Origin: Begonia masoniana
Taxonomy: Eukaryota; Streptophyta; Magnoliopsida; Cucurbitales; Begoniaceae
Length of the DNA stretch: 64,000 nt
Assembly: GCA_022432975.1 (NCBI GenBank)
Contig: CM039505.1
Location: 21,459,338-21,523,337, forward strand
Reading direction: 5' to 3'
Below are positions 23,334 through 33,941 of this stretch, piece by piece; positions within the stretch are counted from its first letter, which is position 1, and every line of letters begins with the position of its first letter. A program made the position numbers and the translations under genes. The notes under the pieces are model-generated. The model saw nothing but the letters and a program-made list of their open reading frames with translations. It had not been told where the DNA came from and ran no database searches.

Positions 23334-23910
23334 TGTTGGAAGGTGAAGCCCAGTTCTGTGTAGCCCAGCTGGCCAGATCCTCAGCCCAACTCAATCAGTT
23401 GCTGGAGGTGGATCTGACCCGGCCCACAACCCCGATTCTTGACCTACCCGCTTCACTTAAAGTAGAGTGCCTGATCTATCTTTGAGTAATAGAGTATTCC
23501 AAAAGCAGCAGTTTTTCTCCAGAGGGTTTCTTGGCGATTTCTTCTCTGCCGATGTCAAGATCTCTAAAAGTGTGATCGATTGCTGTGCGTGGTGATCATC
23601 TTGATCATTAGGGGTTTAGATCTGGTCTATCTCCTTTCCAGGTTGAGGAACGAGTGATGCGGTTGTGTATTTTTGAGAGTTCTTGATGTTGTATTCTCAG
23701 ATCCGAGAGATCTGAGGCCAGATCTGTACATTTGAGATTGATAGTGCATTTCGAGCTCGCATCGAGTTGTCGTGGATGTAGGTTGTCATTATTGACAACT
23801 GAACCACGTAAATCTGGTTGTCTCTTTACTTTTTTGTATTTATTTCTTTTCTGTTATTGTCGTTAAAAATCTGTTAATCTGTGAACCATAAATCTCGCCT
23901 AAATCTTACA
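23334..23910 (+). repeat. Right (3') LTR of the copia element
   Basis: 577 bp, starting TGTTGGAAGGTG and ending AAATCTTACA. Compared with the left LTR it keeps the extra bases near its start and has only one copy of the 38-bp segment. Several point differences are visible by eye. Confidence 0.9.
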
Positions 23911-24143
23911 AACCAGATGTCATATATTCAGTGTTTTAAAAGGAGAACCTTAACTAAATATATTTGTTACAGTTAAACTTAATTTAGCCCATCAAGAAAC
24001 TAGATCTTATGCAACTGGTGTGATGCTGTGATGCTCAATGTCCATTATCATTGATTGATAACTTAATTGAGTTGACTTTATAATAGTCAATAATGTACAA
24101 TACTATATATATATAGATACATGTATACATGCATACATACATA

Positions 24144-25058
24144 TAGCCAATAATATGTTGAGCCTCGACTTGGAAGTCAACTAAAAGCTCGAAGGAGAAA
24201 GATCGTTAGCTTCCTTGATGCATAAATCCAATAGATCCGAGAATACAGAATGTAAACGAAATATTAAAAGTGCTCGAATTGAAACGAAAATATTTCTGAG
24301 AATCAGCCAATAACCGCTATTTGGAGCATTTTGGCAAGAGTTTTCTTCCAAGGAAGAGAACTCGATTCAAGGAATTGGTTAGGCCACTTCTTACCGTTTT
24401 TCGATCTCAAAAGAAAGGAGAAGAAGATGGCAGATCCGTTCTTACAAGCTACCAAGCTTGAAGATCGATTTTCGGGGGCGCAACCCCTCGGTTGTTATCA
24501 ACCGAGCTTACCTTGGAAGCTCCTTGCTCCAAGCTTCTTCTATCTAGAGAAGACAAATCCGCGGATGCTCATAAAAAATCAACCAAAAAGTTACAATCAC
24601 CAATGCCATGAATTTATAGTCCTAATGGTGGGCTAGGGTTTTGAGTGGGCTTGGGCTGTCATTTGGGCAAACCATGTCTTCAACGTCAAGTGGGTCAAAC
24701 CATAAGCCAAACCACCAACTAAGCCTATCATTCATCTAATCCTAAAATGCCTAATCACGCATGCATATATAAAGATTAACAAAAAGGCCAACATTTGCCA
24801 ATAAGTTTTAATTAAAAAAAATTACAAACATCACAGCTCGGGAAGACAAATTCCCATGTGAGCATTGGGCTGCCTCTCTAGTCCTTCCACATGAAGAGGT
24901 GCTTCGGTTGGTCAACGTCTCCAGGTTTAGTCTCCCACTTCAAGTTGGCCATGGTGTCCTCCAAGTCTTCACAAGATCCATAACCTGCAAAAGAGACAAG
25001 TGTGTTAGTAAAGTTATTGATTCGGGCCTGAGATCGTGTAATAGGTCTATGGGGCACA
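24144..25058 (-). mobile_element. Gypsy LTR fragment N
   Basis: On the - strand it starts at 25058 with TGTGCCCCATAGACCTATTA, closely like the LTR of element J (59495, TGTGCCCCATAGGCCCATTA). Further matches include the TTTTGCAG|GT segment near 24985, the 'CTTCC...' run, and the sequence around CGCAACCCCTCGGTTG (24480). The open frame 24331-24636 on the + strand is a shadow of this LTR. The lower end is uncertain; a possible acata target duplication (24139-24143 and 25059-25063) would put it at 24144, with the terminal TG changed. Confidence 0.6.
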
Positions 25059-25063
25059 ACATA

Positions 25064-26299
25064 ATATCATTGATAATTTATATCTAACAATCTTCTACTA
25101 ATGCTACATTATAAACAAATTTAGCAATTAGATTATAAAAGTTATATAATTCTTTTTAAAGTGCTTAATGAAATAGTAGCTTAATCTTTTTATGGTCTAG
25201 TTTCTTTTCTTTTGGCTTGTAAGACATTTCCTTAGCTGGAATTTTTCAAATGATAATATCTCATACTAGTCTTTAAGCTCGTCTAACATTATTAAAAGGT
25301 TTTAGTTCTTCCTTCATTAGTACTCTGTTTAATATGTAATTATAGTTTTTATGGATTTTTTCTACTTAATATTTTGGTAAAGTAGAATGCGTAATATACT
25401 GTTTACTATATTTTTAAGCAAATACACCATTCATGTTTGGCATGCTCGACTTAGCTTAACGAAAAATGAAATTACAATTCTTTAGATATTTAGCAAATAA
25501 ACATAAACATTATTCATATAATTCCTCACATTTACCCTATTATTTACCATTATAGTTAGATTAGATGACTTTATCTTTCTATTGATATTATTCTCAATTT
25601 AAAAGACATGAATTTTTCTAGTAACTGAAATTTAAATACCCATAACATAAATGAATGTGATAAAATAATATTGACCATTTCTAAAAACTAAAGGGGTTGC
25701 TAAAAAATTGTCTGTATATATCAGTTCTAAGACGCTGAAAGCCTATTGACAACTAATCTCTCTTTGTTTGTTCTTTTTTCTCAATATAACTGAAACAAAA
25801 TCTCATAGTCTCGTCATCTCCATTATCTTTTGAGAATATGACTTAATAACTTATGTCATAACAACACTGAATTCTCACTTAAAACAAACCATAATGAGAA
25901 TGTACCTTTCCTTGTGTCTCTATTTGAGTTGCAAAATTAGATGATAAATTTTTATTATTTCTTAGGTGATGTTACCTTCAATTTTAACTTTTTATTTAAT
26001 TAATTTTATCATATCCATGCATTCTCAAACCTTATAACAACAAATTCGTTTTCCATGCATATCATTAGTAACAAAATTAACAAACTTAAACATAAATATG
26101 TCCTTACTAGTCATGTTAGTTTTAGTAAATATTTTGAGTGTTACATTTCTCCTAGTAATTTAAAATTTGTCCTAAAAAATTTCCCTCATGAAACAGTTCA
26201 GGATATCATGCCTTCATATCTTGTTGTCTTTTCCATGTTGATTCTTTTGATGTCTGATTCCACCACAAAACTTTCACTAACGAAAGTTATTTGTGCTAA
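25064..26299. other. AT-rich stretch, no gene recognised
   Basis: No coding motif is visible. It lies between LTR fragment N and a - strand gypsy integrase remnant, so it may be decayed gypsy sequence. Confidence 0.35.
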
Positions 26300-26650
26300 A
26301 ACTACTTAACCTTAGAGTCCAAAATCAACATCTCTTTCTCTTCATAACCTAACATCAGTTGGAGTTCAATATCTTCATGCACCATAATCTGGGATGAATC
26401 CCATATACATTTTCTCAGCATCGACACGTGGAAAATATTATGAATTTTCTCCATTGAAGATGACAACTCTAGCTTGTAAGTTGTTTTTCATATTTTCTCT
26501 ACAAGAGGGAAAGATCCAACAAATTCAGACTGGACTTTCCGTTCTTACCAAACCTCATAACTCATTTTAATGGTGAAACTTTTATGAACACCATATCACC
26601 TTGCTCGAATTCTAATTCCTAATCTTTCTAAAGCATTTATCACTCTAAAT
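26300..26650 (-). pseudogene. Ty3/gypsy integrase C-terminal and chromodomain-region remnant
   Basis: The - strand translation gives LEFEQGDMVFIKVSP, then MRFGKNGK, then, after several stops and frame changes, a degenerate IHNIFHVSML-like segment and YEEKEM. These are the landmarks of the C-terminal part of integrase in Tekay/Del-like plant chromoviruses. No full frame remains. Solo LTR B1 begins 34 bases upstream of this remnant, so B1 probably inserted in or next to it. Confidence 0.65.
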
Positions 26651-27010
26651 CAAGTAATGGAAACACTAGTAGGATTATTTGATTGTAACACCCGGGAAAT
26701 TCTTACAACGCGCGTAGCCTTAAATAGGTTATGTTAAGTAGTAAATTAGAATGAAAATGTGGAAGAGGAATTTGAGAGAAAATAAAATGATAAGGTAATT
26801 GTTTAATAAATAGTTGTTTTAATTAATTTAAAAGAAAAGTGAATAAATTTTGTTAAACTAATTGATTAATTAATTGGTGTTCGGATATACTAAATGGAGA
26901 ACCTAAGCTGGGTACAGGGGTGAAGGTCAATTTACTGAAAATTTATAATTTAAGGACGGGATTTAACGGAATTTTTGGAAGGGACAAAAGGGTAATGTAA
27001 TTGTATTTAA

Positions 27011-27012
<2 letters not shown>

Positions 27013-27067
<55 letters not shown>

Positions 27068-27080
27068 ATAATAATAATAA
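27013..27080. repeat. (ATT)n/(AAT)n microsatellite
   Basis: About 18 TTA units are followed by a short ATA/AAT run that could pair with them. It lies in B1; B2 has a shorter ATT/TAAT run at the equivalent place (about 53112-53145). Read as protein it gives a meaningless poly-Leu tract. Confidence 0.9.
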
Positions 27081-27088
27081 AACAAACG

Positions 27089-27114
27089 ACAGAATGGTTT
27101 TCAAACCATTCTGT
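27089..27114. promoter_or_regulatory. Perfect short hairpin in B1
   Basis: Arms ACAGAATGGTTT and AAACCATTCTGT with a TC loop. B2 has the equivalent at 53173-53196, with arms ACAGAATGGC and GCCATTCTGT. The inner pairs differ but stay complementary. Function unknown. Confidence 0.7.
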
Positions 27115-27547
27115 CGTTCGAGTCGTGCGAGGGGAAGGGGAGAGATGGGGGAGAGACGAGGGACGAGCGACGATCGGCGACGGGTTCACTGCCGATTTTC
27201 GAGGTTTTTCGGTCAGGCAATGGTGGCGAGCGGGTTCCAACCTGTCTCCGCGCACAATCAGTCGGGTAAGCTCGATTTTTCCCCCTGTTTTCCTCTCTGT
27301 TCGAGGCCGTGAGTGACGAGCCCGTTTTGGCTCCGATCACCGGCCATTTTTCGGCGGTCTTGGCTCAGAATTGCCGGACATTAGGCTGGCTTTAGTCACC
27401 TGGCCGCGAGGAGCCCGTTTGGGCATTTCGGGTTTTGGTGTGTGTAGCTGTAACGACCCCTCATCCCAGCAAGATATTGTCCGCTCCGGGGATTGGGCTG
27501 CAACACAATATCCTCCCCTCACGGCTTTGTTTGGCAAGAGCACTTCC

Positions 27548-27620
27548 CGGAAGGTCACCCAACCTGGAATTACTCTCGCCGAAGTACGCTTAACTTCGGA
27601 GTTCTTATGGGATCCGTTGT
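27548..27620 (-). other. 5S-rRNA-derived segment in Cassandra 1 (left LTR)
   Basis: The reverse complement contains GGATCCCATAAGAACTCCGA, AAGTTAAGCG and GGCGAGAGTA, then GGTTGGGTGACC. These match the middle and 3' parts of plant 5S rRNA, including the region of the internal pol III promoter (A box, intermediate element, C box), with a few substitutions. It is not a 5S gene, since the first part of the 5S sequence is absent. The other LTR carries the same segment at about 28030-28102. Confidence 0.88.
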
Positions 27621-28029
27621 CAATTGTGCTCCAAAACGCGTCTTGCTATTTAGGGAGGGATCTCTTACATTTGTTTCATTTCCATGTACTTCCCCAAGCG
27701 ATGTAGGTTCGTAACGGCCTCTCCTTCAACGATAGAACCCTCCGGCCCAGGTCAGCCCCAGGATCCGCGGAGCTTTACCCACCTCCGGCCCAGGTCAGCC
27801 CCAGGATCCGCGGAGAATGGGTGGTCCTCACAGTGGTCGTTGAAAGAGGAGTCGTCACAATCACCCCCCCTTGGGGGCCCAACGTCCTCGTTGGCCACAT
27901 TTCCGGTTGGGTACAGGCTCTGATACCATTTGTAACGACCCCTCATCCCAGCAAGATATTGTCCGTTCCGGGGATTGGGCTGCAGCCCAATATCCTCCCC
28001 TCACAGCTTTGTTTGGCAAGAGCACTTCC

Positions 28030-28102
28030 CGGAAGGTCACCCAACCTGGAATTACTCTCGCCGAAGTACGCTTAACTTCGGAGTTCTTATGGGATCCGTT
28101 GT
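28030..28102 (-). other. 5S-rRNA-derived segment in Cassandra 1 (right LTR)
   Basis: Second copy of the same 5S-like segment, offset by 482 bases from the first. It lies in what is the 5' LTR on the - strand, so any internal promoter activity would transcribe into the element. Confidence 0.88.
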
Positions 28103-28819
28103 CAATTGTGCTCCAAAACGCGTCTTGCTATTTAGGGAGGGATCTCTTACATATGTTTCATTTCCATGTACTTCCCCAAGCGATGTGGGTTCGTAACGAC
28201 CCCTCCTTCAAAGATAGAACCCTCCGGCCCAGGTCAGCCCCAGGATCCAGGGAGCTTTACCCACCTCCGGCCCAGGTCAGCCCCAGGATCCGCGGAGAAT
28301 GGGTGGTCCTCACAGTGGTCGTTGAAAGAGGAGTCGTCACAGTAGCTTGGGTTTTTTGTTAGTTTATGCTAATTGAAGGTTAGGGTGATCGATTAGTGAG
28401 GAATCAGGTGAAAATTGATGGAAAACTGAAATGGGGAAAATTCCGGGTAAAGGGAAAATTCGGGTTTTCTGATTGTTGACCTAGCTACGGTAATTTGTTT
28501 TAAAATTTCTTTTGGTAGGTTAAAATAGGTTATTAGAGGAGTACGTGGCCGCTAGAATCATTCGATTCCGATATCCGACGCAAAAGTTATGCACGTTTGA
28601 AGTTTCGGGTCGGTTTTTACCGAACCCAAATTAGTGGCCCGTTTAGTTAGGTTTTAGTTGGATTAGGCTAGAAATAGTAGTTTGAGAGTAAATTGGTGGA
28701 TGTAGGCTTGACTTTAATGTAGTTTGAATATTTATCGTAGGTCGAGCCGTAGGTGGACAGGTAACCGAGTATCCTCAGTAAGCTAGGACGCCACGTAAGT
28801 AGTGGATTGCTTGTGTTTT

Positions 28820-28829
28820 GCCTTCGGGC
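28820..28829 (+). promoter_or_regulatory. UUCG-tetraloop hairpin in B1
   Basis: GCCTTCGGGC can form a GCC/GGC stem closed by a C(UUCG)G loop, directly before CTACACCATGG. Equivalent hairpins occur at the same position in the other LTR families (see findings). Confidence 0.55.
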
Positions 28830-28954
28830 CTACACCATGGAACGGTAGGGAATTATTTGTTTGTTTGATTATTTGGTTGTTTTGTTTCGTGTTGCGTTTC
28901 GTTGTTTTGTTTCGTGTTGTATTGCATATCTTGGTTGACACATGCATCGTGAGT

Positions 28955-29900
28955 TATAGTACGCTACGCTAGAGATGAGTGGTTGCATTGTTTGACATTG
29001 TGAGTGGAGAGAAAGATCGTGAGTACACGTGTACCGCCCTACGGGGACCCACGTGGCAGCAGCCCATTGTTGGGAACTTCACGGCTTAGTGTGCCTTGTT
29101 GGGATACGGTGCTGGTGTGTAGCACCCCGAAAGGAACTCTAATACGCAATCTGGATTAGTGCGCCTTGTCGGGATACGGTGTTGGAGTGTAGCACCCCGA
29201 GGGGAACTCTATGAAGGATGACTGGCTAAAATAGGTAATGGTGGTTTTGGGAATGGCCATCCTCGGGATGTGAGCTAAGGGCCGTCCTCGATTATAGGAT
29301 GTGAGCTAAGGGCCGTCCTCGATTATAGGATGTGAGCTAAGGGCCGTCCTCGATTATAGGATGTGAGCTAAGGGCCGTCCTCGATTATAGGATGTGAGCT
29401 AAGGGCCGTCCTCGATTATAGGATGTGAGCTAAGGGCCGTCCTCGATTATAGGATGTGAGCTAAGGGCCGTCCTCGATTATAGGATGTGAGCTAAGGGCC
29501 GTCCTCGATTATAGGATGTGAGCTAAGGGCCGTCCTCGATTATAGGATGTGAGCTAAGGGCCGTCCTCGATTATAGGATGTGAGCTAAGGGCCGTCCTCG
29601 ATTATAGGATGTGAGCTAAGGGCCGTCCTCGATTATAGGATGTGAGCTAAGGGCCGTCCTCGATTATAGGATGTGAGCTAAGGGCCGTCCTCGATTATAG
29701 GATGTGAGCTAAGGGCCGTCCTCGATTATAGGATGTGAGCTAAGGGCCGTCCTCGATTATAGTACGCTACGCTAGAGATGAGTGTTGCATGTTTGACATT
29801 GTGAGTGGAGAGAAAGATCGTGAGTCCACGTGTTACGCCCTACGGGGACCCACGTGCAGCAGCCCATTGTTGGGAACTTCACGGCTTAGTGTGCCCTTGT
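28955..29900. repeat. ~145-bp segmental duplication flanking the 31-bp array
   Basis: The segment beginning TATAGTACGCTACGCTAGAG (28955) and running through CGCCCTACGGGGACCCACGT to the TGTGCCTTGTTGGG region recurs at about 29758-29900 with a few base losses. The two copies bracket the 31-bp array, so the amplification involved a larger unit. Confidence 0.8.
29266..29761. repeat. 31-bp tandem array, 16 copies
   Basis: Sixteen contiguous, almost identical units start at 29266 and every 31 bases after. Each consists of GGATGTGAGCTAAGGGCCGT plus CCTCGATTATA. Three further degenerate units lie at about 29900-29990. B2 lacks this array, so it arose within B1 or a close relative. Confidence 0.92.
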
Positions 29901-30759
29901 GGCGTCCTCGATTATAGGATGTGAGCAAAGGGCCGTCCTGTACGATTACGGGATGTGAGCTAAGGGCCGTCCTCGATTATAGGATGTGAGCTTACCCGAT
30001 TCACACGGCTTATGAAATGATTAAAGCAACGAACAACAAATAAACACAACTGAGTGGTAGAAACTGCATGGGTTAGGTTTATTGCATTATGTTGTTGTCT
30101 CATTCGTTATTCCCTACTTGCTAAGCATTAGGCTTATGTTTTGTGTTCTATGGTGTAGGTGGAGAGTATTATCCAGGTGAGGAGGAGTTCGGGGCATGCC
30201 GGTGCAGGCAATTATAGGGGCGTCTTGACCATGGTCTTCGGAAAGACGTGGGTGGAACAGTATTTTTGGGGTCGTGTATAATTTACATTTATTTTGGTGG
30301 TTTGTAGAGTTGTCTTTTTGGTTGATGTTGTTTTTAGAGTTATTGCATAGCTAATTATATTTGGTGTATATAGTCATAGTTAAGGGTGATGTGTCACCCT
30401 GTACTGTGGACTTTCTTCATTTAAGGATGTTAGTATTTTAGTTTCCCTCTTTACTGCTATTTGGTGATTTCGTATGCTGGATTGGTTTGGATTGGATTGT
30501 ATGCAGGTATTTAGCATTTTGAAGGCGCCACTTTCAGGCGTTACTTTGTCGAAATTTTCGGGAAGGATGCCGTGGTGCTTAAAGGTTAGGATTAAGGAAA
30601 ATTAGTGAGTCTAGGCAGCTAGGTATGACTTAAAAGAGTTTCAGGAGATTTAGTTTTAAATCCTGCGGTGTCAATTTTATTTTAAATGAGGTTTTAAAGT
30701 GGAATTGGTTAGCAAAGTGGCGCACCGAGCCAGGGTGGGTTCGGGGGCGTTACATTGAT

Positions 30760-31306
30760 AAAACTCACAAGATCAAATACAACTTTTGACACACAAACAA
30801 TCGATTGGAAACAACTGAAATGTAGTGTACTTGAATGGAAAACTGCAAACAAAGAAGGTTATATAGTTTTTTATTATTCAAAAATGCTTACAATAGTAAC
30901 TTAAAAGGATATTTAATCCCAACAAATGAGAGTGAGAGCCCATAAAGGAAAATACCAAAATAAACCCTCATACAAGGAATAAGGAGATTGGGGCCAGGGC
31001 ACCTCTTCAAAAGGCACCGCTATGGTTTCCCAATGACCTCTTTGTCTTTCCAAGGGTTTGACCATCATAAAACATCACCCGTAGTCGTACATTACTTGGG
31101 TTTGAAATGTCAAGTATTCTTTGTATGAAAGAGGGATGAATCCAAGTTGATCGTTGGTTCGACTTCCTTAGTGGATTCCAAGTATACCATATGCTTAGCT
31201 ACTCCTTTCACTTTATGTTTGTTTCCCTTCCAAGTTTCCATAAATTCCAAGCTCTAAGTTTAATCCAAGGGCGATGATCCAAATTTCAAACACACGCATA
31301 CATACA
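30760..31306. other. Spacer between B1 and L, no gene seen
   Basis: No family is recognised on either strand. This is probably the continuation of the repeat into which B1 inserted. Confidence 0.4.
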
Positions 31307-32487
31307 TGATATGCCACGAGGAGCTACCACTAAGTCTCGTGCCAAAGCCTTGGTTGAGACCTCTTTTTCTAACAATTCTTCTCTATTTGTAGGTGGAATA
31401 CCCTTGGAGCAATTGGAGTGGGAACCTAACACTCAAGATATGGAAAGGCCTTTCCACTCACTATCATGGAATCATTGTCCTCGGCCATGTCTTGAAGAAG
31501 GAGGAATTTGTCTTCCCTAATGTCAATTTTGTAATCAGCCATTCTCTCGTTTGTCTTTTTTTATTGACTTGTGTTAGCTCTTAGTTTAGCCGAAACTTGT
31601 GGGCTGTTTTTATCTTTTGAATTTTCAGAGGAAATGGGTTTAGGATAGGTGGTAGTTGGCTTTGCCAAAAGTGGCCATACAAGGTGGTACTCTGCTATCC
31701 CCTTTTGGCCGAGTTTTCCATTTTTGGCTAGTCACTTTGTGGCTGCTGCTGAAGCCCTAGTTGGCTGAAGGGATGAGGTATAATACCCATCCTTTACTTA
31801 TTTAAGACTCAGTTGAATTTGATAAGAAAACCAAAGCATTTTGCTTCATCCCCTTTTCTTCATTTTCGTGAGCAAATTCGAAAAGAAGGTTACTACTCGA
31901 GTGCACTTTGTTGTGAGCTAAGGTGTTCCTCTTTATTGCTAGCTTCTCCACTCTTTCAAGTGTGGAAATTCAGGGTAAGGTAGTATTCAAAACTCTCTTT
32001 TCTTGGTTTGTTGGAGAGCTTCCTCGCTTGAAAGGAGACAAGACTGAAAGGTGCAACTTATAACCTTCTCAGACCAGCAGCGAGTTTCCATCCATAAATT
32101 TTCATCTACGAAGAACCAACGTTTGAAATTTTCAGAGCTTTCACTCACACCCTCAGCATGCTTCATTTAAAATTTTAAGCCTTTTGAATTTTTCTAGCAA
32201 GAGTTGTGCACTATTAAAGTTGGTCTATTTTCGTGTCCAATAACAGAAATGGACCAAGCAGACCTGTGTATTGATTCGACTATATATTCGGCTAGACAAG
32301 GAATTTGCCCCTAAAATTTAAGGGCTTCTAATTAATATTGTTGGTAAGACTCTGTTAAATTTTCAAAGTATTTGGCCTTAAATTGAACATGTTATACTGC
32401 TTGGAATCTGAGGATTTTGGGATAACACAATTGTTGATCAGAAAAGAACTAGTGCTTATCACAAGTTGCCATAGGTGAAGCTTATCA
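31307..32487 (+). mobile_element. Gypsy solo LTR L
   Basis: A 1,181-bp LTR beginning TGATATGCCACGAGG, nearly the same start as the 5' LTR remnant of element H (TGATATGCCATGGAGG). It ends GCTTATCA and has a perfect target duplication ataca (31302-31306, 32488-32492). Its length matches the LTRs of H (1,224) and G1 (1,167). It has a TATTTAAG promoter-like box near 31797 and the TTTGTAG|GTGG acceptor-like segment near 31390. The open frame 31311-31520 (TKSRAKA...LEWEPN) parallels the same region of H and J. Confidence 0.8.
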
Positions 32488-32492
32488 ATACA

Positions 32493-32712
32493 TATACTCA
32501 CTTGGCCCATTAGGATAAAGCCTAGTGAAAGTTACAAAATATGTTGCCCAAAATGAAATAAAACAACATAAATATAGTCCAATACGAAAATAGCATAAAA
32601 AAAACATGATAAAGATATGCCCAAGAGAATTTGTTTTCAAAAGCTCCCACAAGAGATGATTAGGCAGCCAAGTAAGAAGCTAGGTAGCCGCGAGCTCTAC
32701 TTCATTGGTTGA
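32493..32712. other. Short spacer between L and H
   Basis: About 220 bp with no gene. It would be continuous with the sequence from 56185 before H inserted. Confidence 0.5.
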
Positions 32713-32717
32713 TGTGC

Positions 32718-33941
32718 TGACATGATGCAGCCCTGCAAAAACAAGTTAAACCAACAACAATAGGAATGGTTCCTTCTCGGCTCAATCCGAAAAGAAACTC
32801 CAATAAGATGCAGTAGAACTCGGCCAATACTTACTCAAATACCACAAAAATTTACAGGAAACTTACCTGACGCGTGAGGGAGAGTTCCTTAAATTTTCAA
32901 AGGAAAAGTCACTCGGATGAGAGAGTAGTGCAAGAACAACCTTGGCTTGTCCAAAAGGTCACTTCTAGTACCTTCAGATAAAGATTCCTCCGAGAAGAAA
33001 TGCTCCAACTCAAGGCCAGGTTTACCACCTTCCTACTATGGTTCCAACCTCAAAAGGGAGGAGAGGAGAGGTGTCTTTAAGAGTCCACAAGCAACCAAAG
33101 AACTTGAAGACAATGGAGGACTACTATGCTCAGTAAGGCTTATCGAGGTTCAAAACAAGGTAGCTCGGGGCTTTTCAAGTTTTGAGAGGGAAAAGTGCCG
33201 ATTTTGTTTAACCAAAAATTGATTTACAATCCTAAAAACTTTGCTTAAATATGACCTAAGTTCTAGGGTTTTCTGGTTGGAAAAGTTGAAGGAGAAAGCG
33301 GCTGAAAAGAGCTAACCGTTTGAAAGGGGCACTCGGCGAGTGCGCGTGCCGTACGTACTTGCAAGGATAGCGTGACCTTCTTATTGGATGGTTGGCTACT
33401 ACTTGCTGGGGCTAAATGGAAGGTTCTAGAGGTGATACATCCAGCCCTTGATTATGGCCATGTCATTGATCCATGTGTGCCTCCATTGTTGGTCAAGTTG
33501 ATGCATCCATGGATCTTTGGCAAGGAGAGCTTCCCATGCACGCGTCGACCTTCACGCAAGCTGATCTAAGCCTTCTTCTTTGCAAATTACCTTGATAAGT
33601 CCAGCACCTATAATTCTATATGATGCATGAAAAAAATTAAAGACAAAAGGCCAATGTTTGCCAACAAAATACAATAAAGGCCGTTGTTTGCTAAACATAA
33701 AAAATGAGGTTACAATGAGATGCTTTTGAGAAGACAAATTCCCTTTTCGACGTGTCGAGAATCCGAAAGCCATTCCCATGAGAGCACATGCATAGGTTTG
33801 TCTATATCTAGAGGGTTTGGCTCCTACTCCAAGTTTGCAAACATATCATTCCTTGCAAAATTAGCAAACTTGTTAGTGGAATCACTTATAGGTGTACTTA
33901 CCTTGGCTTGTGAACGAGTCACTGGCCTCTGTGATGTATCA
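32718..33941 (-). repeat. 3' LTR of element H
   Basis: 1,224 bp. On the - strand it starts TGATACATCACAGAGG directly after the purine tract GGAGAGGA (about 33942-33949) and ends ATCATGTCA. It includes a CATATTTAAG promoter-like box (complement near 33245). It is clearly related in arrangement to LTRs J, N, L and those of G1. Confidence 0.8.

Larger units (their letters stand above)
18330..23910 (+). mobile_element. Ty1/copia retrotransposon, full structure, coding region decayed
   Basis: Two LTRs (18330-18932 and 23334-23910) begin TGTTGGAA and end (T/C)A. An initiator-Met tRNA primer site and a purine tract lie just inside them. The coding order gag, protease, integrase, reverse transcriptase, RNase H is that of Ty1/copia. 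The flanks gacca (18325-18329) and aacca (23911-23915) match at four of five bases, consistent with an aged target duplication. The coding region is broken by in-frame stops (for example 19361, about 20733, about 21496) and frame changes (about 20234, 21065, 21885, 22140). The element lies about 2.7 kb downstream of the MCTP gene, in the same orientation. Confidence 0.9.
27449..28341 (-). mobile_element. Cassandra-type TRIM, complete copy 1
   Basis: Two 411-bp LTRs (27449-27859 and 27931-28341) flank only 71 bp of internal sequence. The perfect target duplication is gtagc (27444-27448, 28342-28346). On the - strand the 5' LTR is the right-hand copy, followed by the primer site TGGTATCAGAGC (27917-27928) and a polypurine tract (AAGGGGGGGTGAT, complement of about 27860-27872). 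Each LTR carries sequence matching 5S rRNA on the - strand, the hallmark of Cassandra. The element has no coding capacity and would depend on proteins from other elements. It sits inside solo LTR B1. Confidence 0.92.
26684..30754 (+). mobile_element. Solo LTR, family B copy 1 (B1), with nested Cassandra
   Basis: A 4,071-bp element beginning TGTAACACCCGG and ending GGGGGCGTTACA, with a perfect 5-bp target duplication ttgat (26679-26683, 30755-30759). The only reverse-transcribing element inside is a complete Cassandra (27449-28341). B2 at 53003-55642 is a second copy of the same family. B1 contains an ATT/AAT microsatellite, a long-armed hairpin (27089-27114), a UUCG-type hairpin (28820-28829), a 31-bp array (29266-29761), and a conserved CTTGCTAAGCATTAGGCTTA segment near 30117. 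No protein gene is supported; the short open frames in it are LTR shadows. Confidence 0.85.

Noticed and set aside
24331..24636. 101-codon open frame as a host gene
   Set aside because: It lies on the opposite strand of LTR fragment N and is matched by a similar non-coding stretch in LTR J.
27001..27312. Open frame with a long poly-leucine run
   Set aside because: It is a TTA microsatellite at the start of solo LTR B1, with no recognisable domain.
27548..27620. Functional 5S rRNA gene
   Set aside because: Only the central and 3' parts of 5S are present, with substitutions; the segment lies in a Cassandra LTR.
27871..28362. 163-codon open frame in Cassandra 1
   Set aside because: It lies antisense across an LTR that contains 5S-like sequence; TRIM elements have no coding capacity, and the peptide matches no family.
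29266..29761. CRISPR or coding repeat (31-bp units)
   Set aside because: No spacers; 31 is not a multiple of three and all frames are interrupted, so it is neither CRISPR nor a protein repeat.
31311..31520. Small gene with a TKSRAKA start
   Set aside because: It coincides with the first 200 bases of solo LTR L and has the same layout in LTRs of H, J and G1; treated as LTR or pol-tail sequence.
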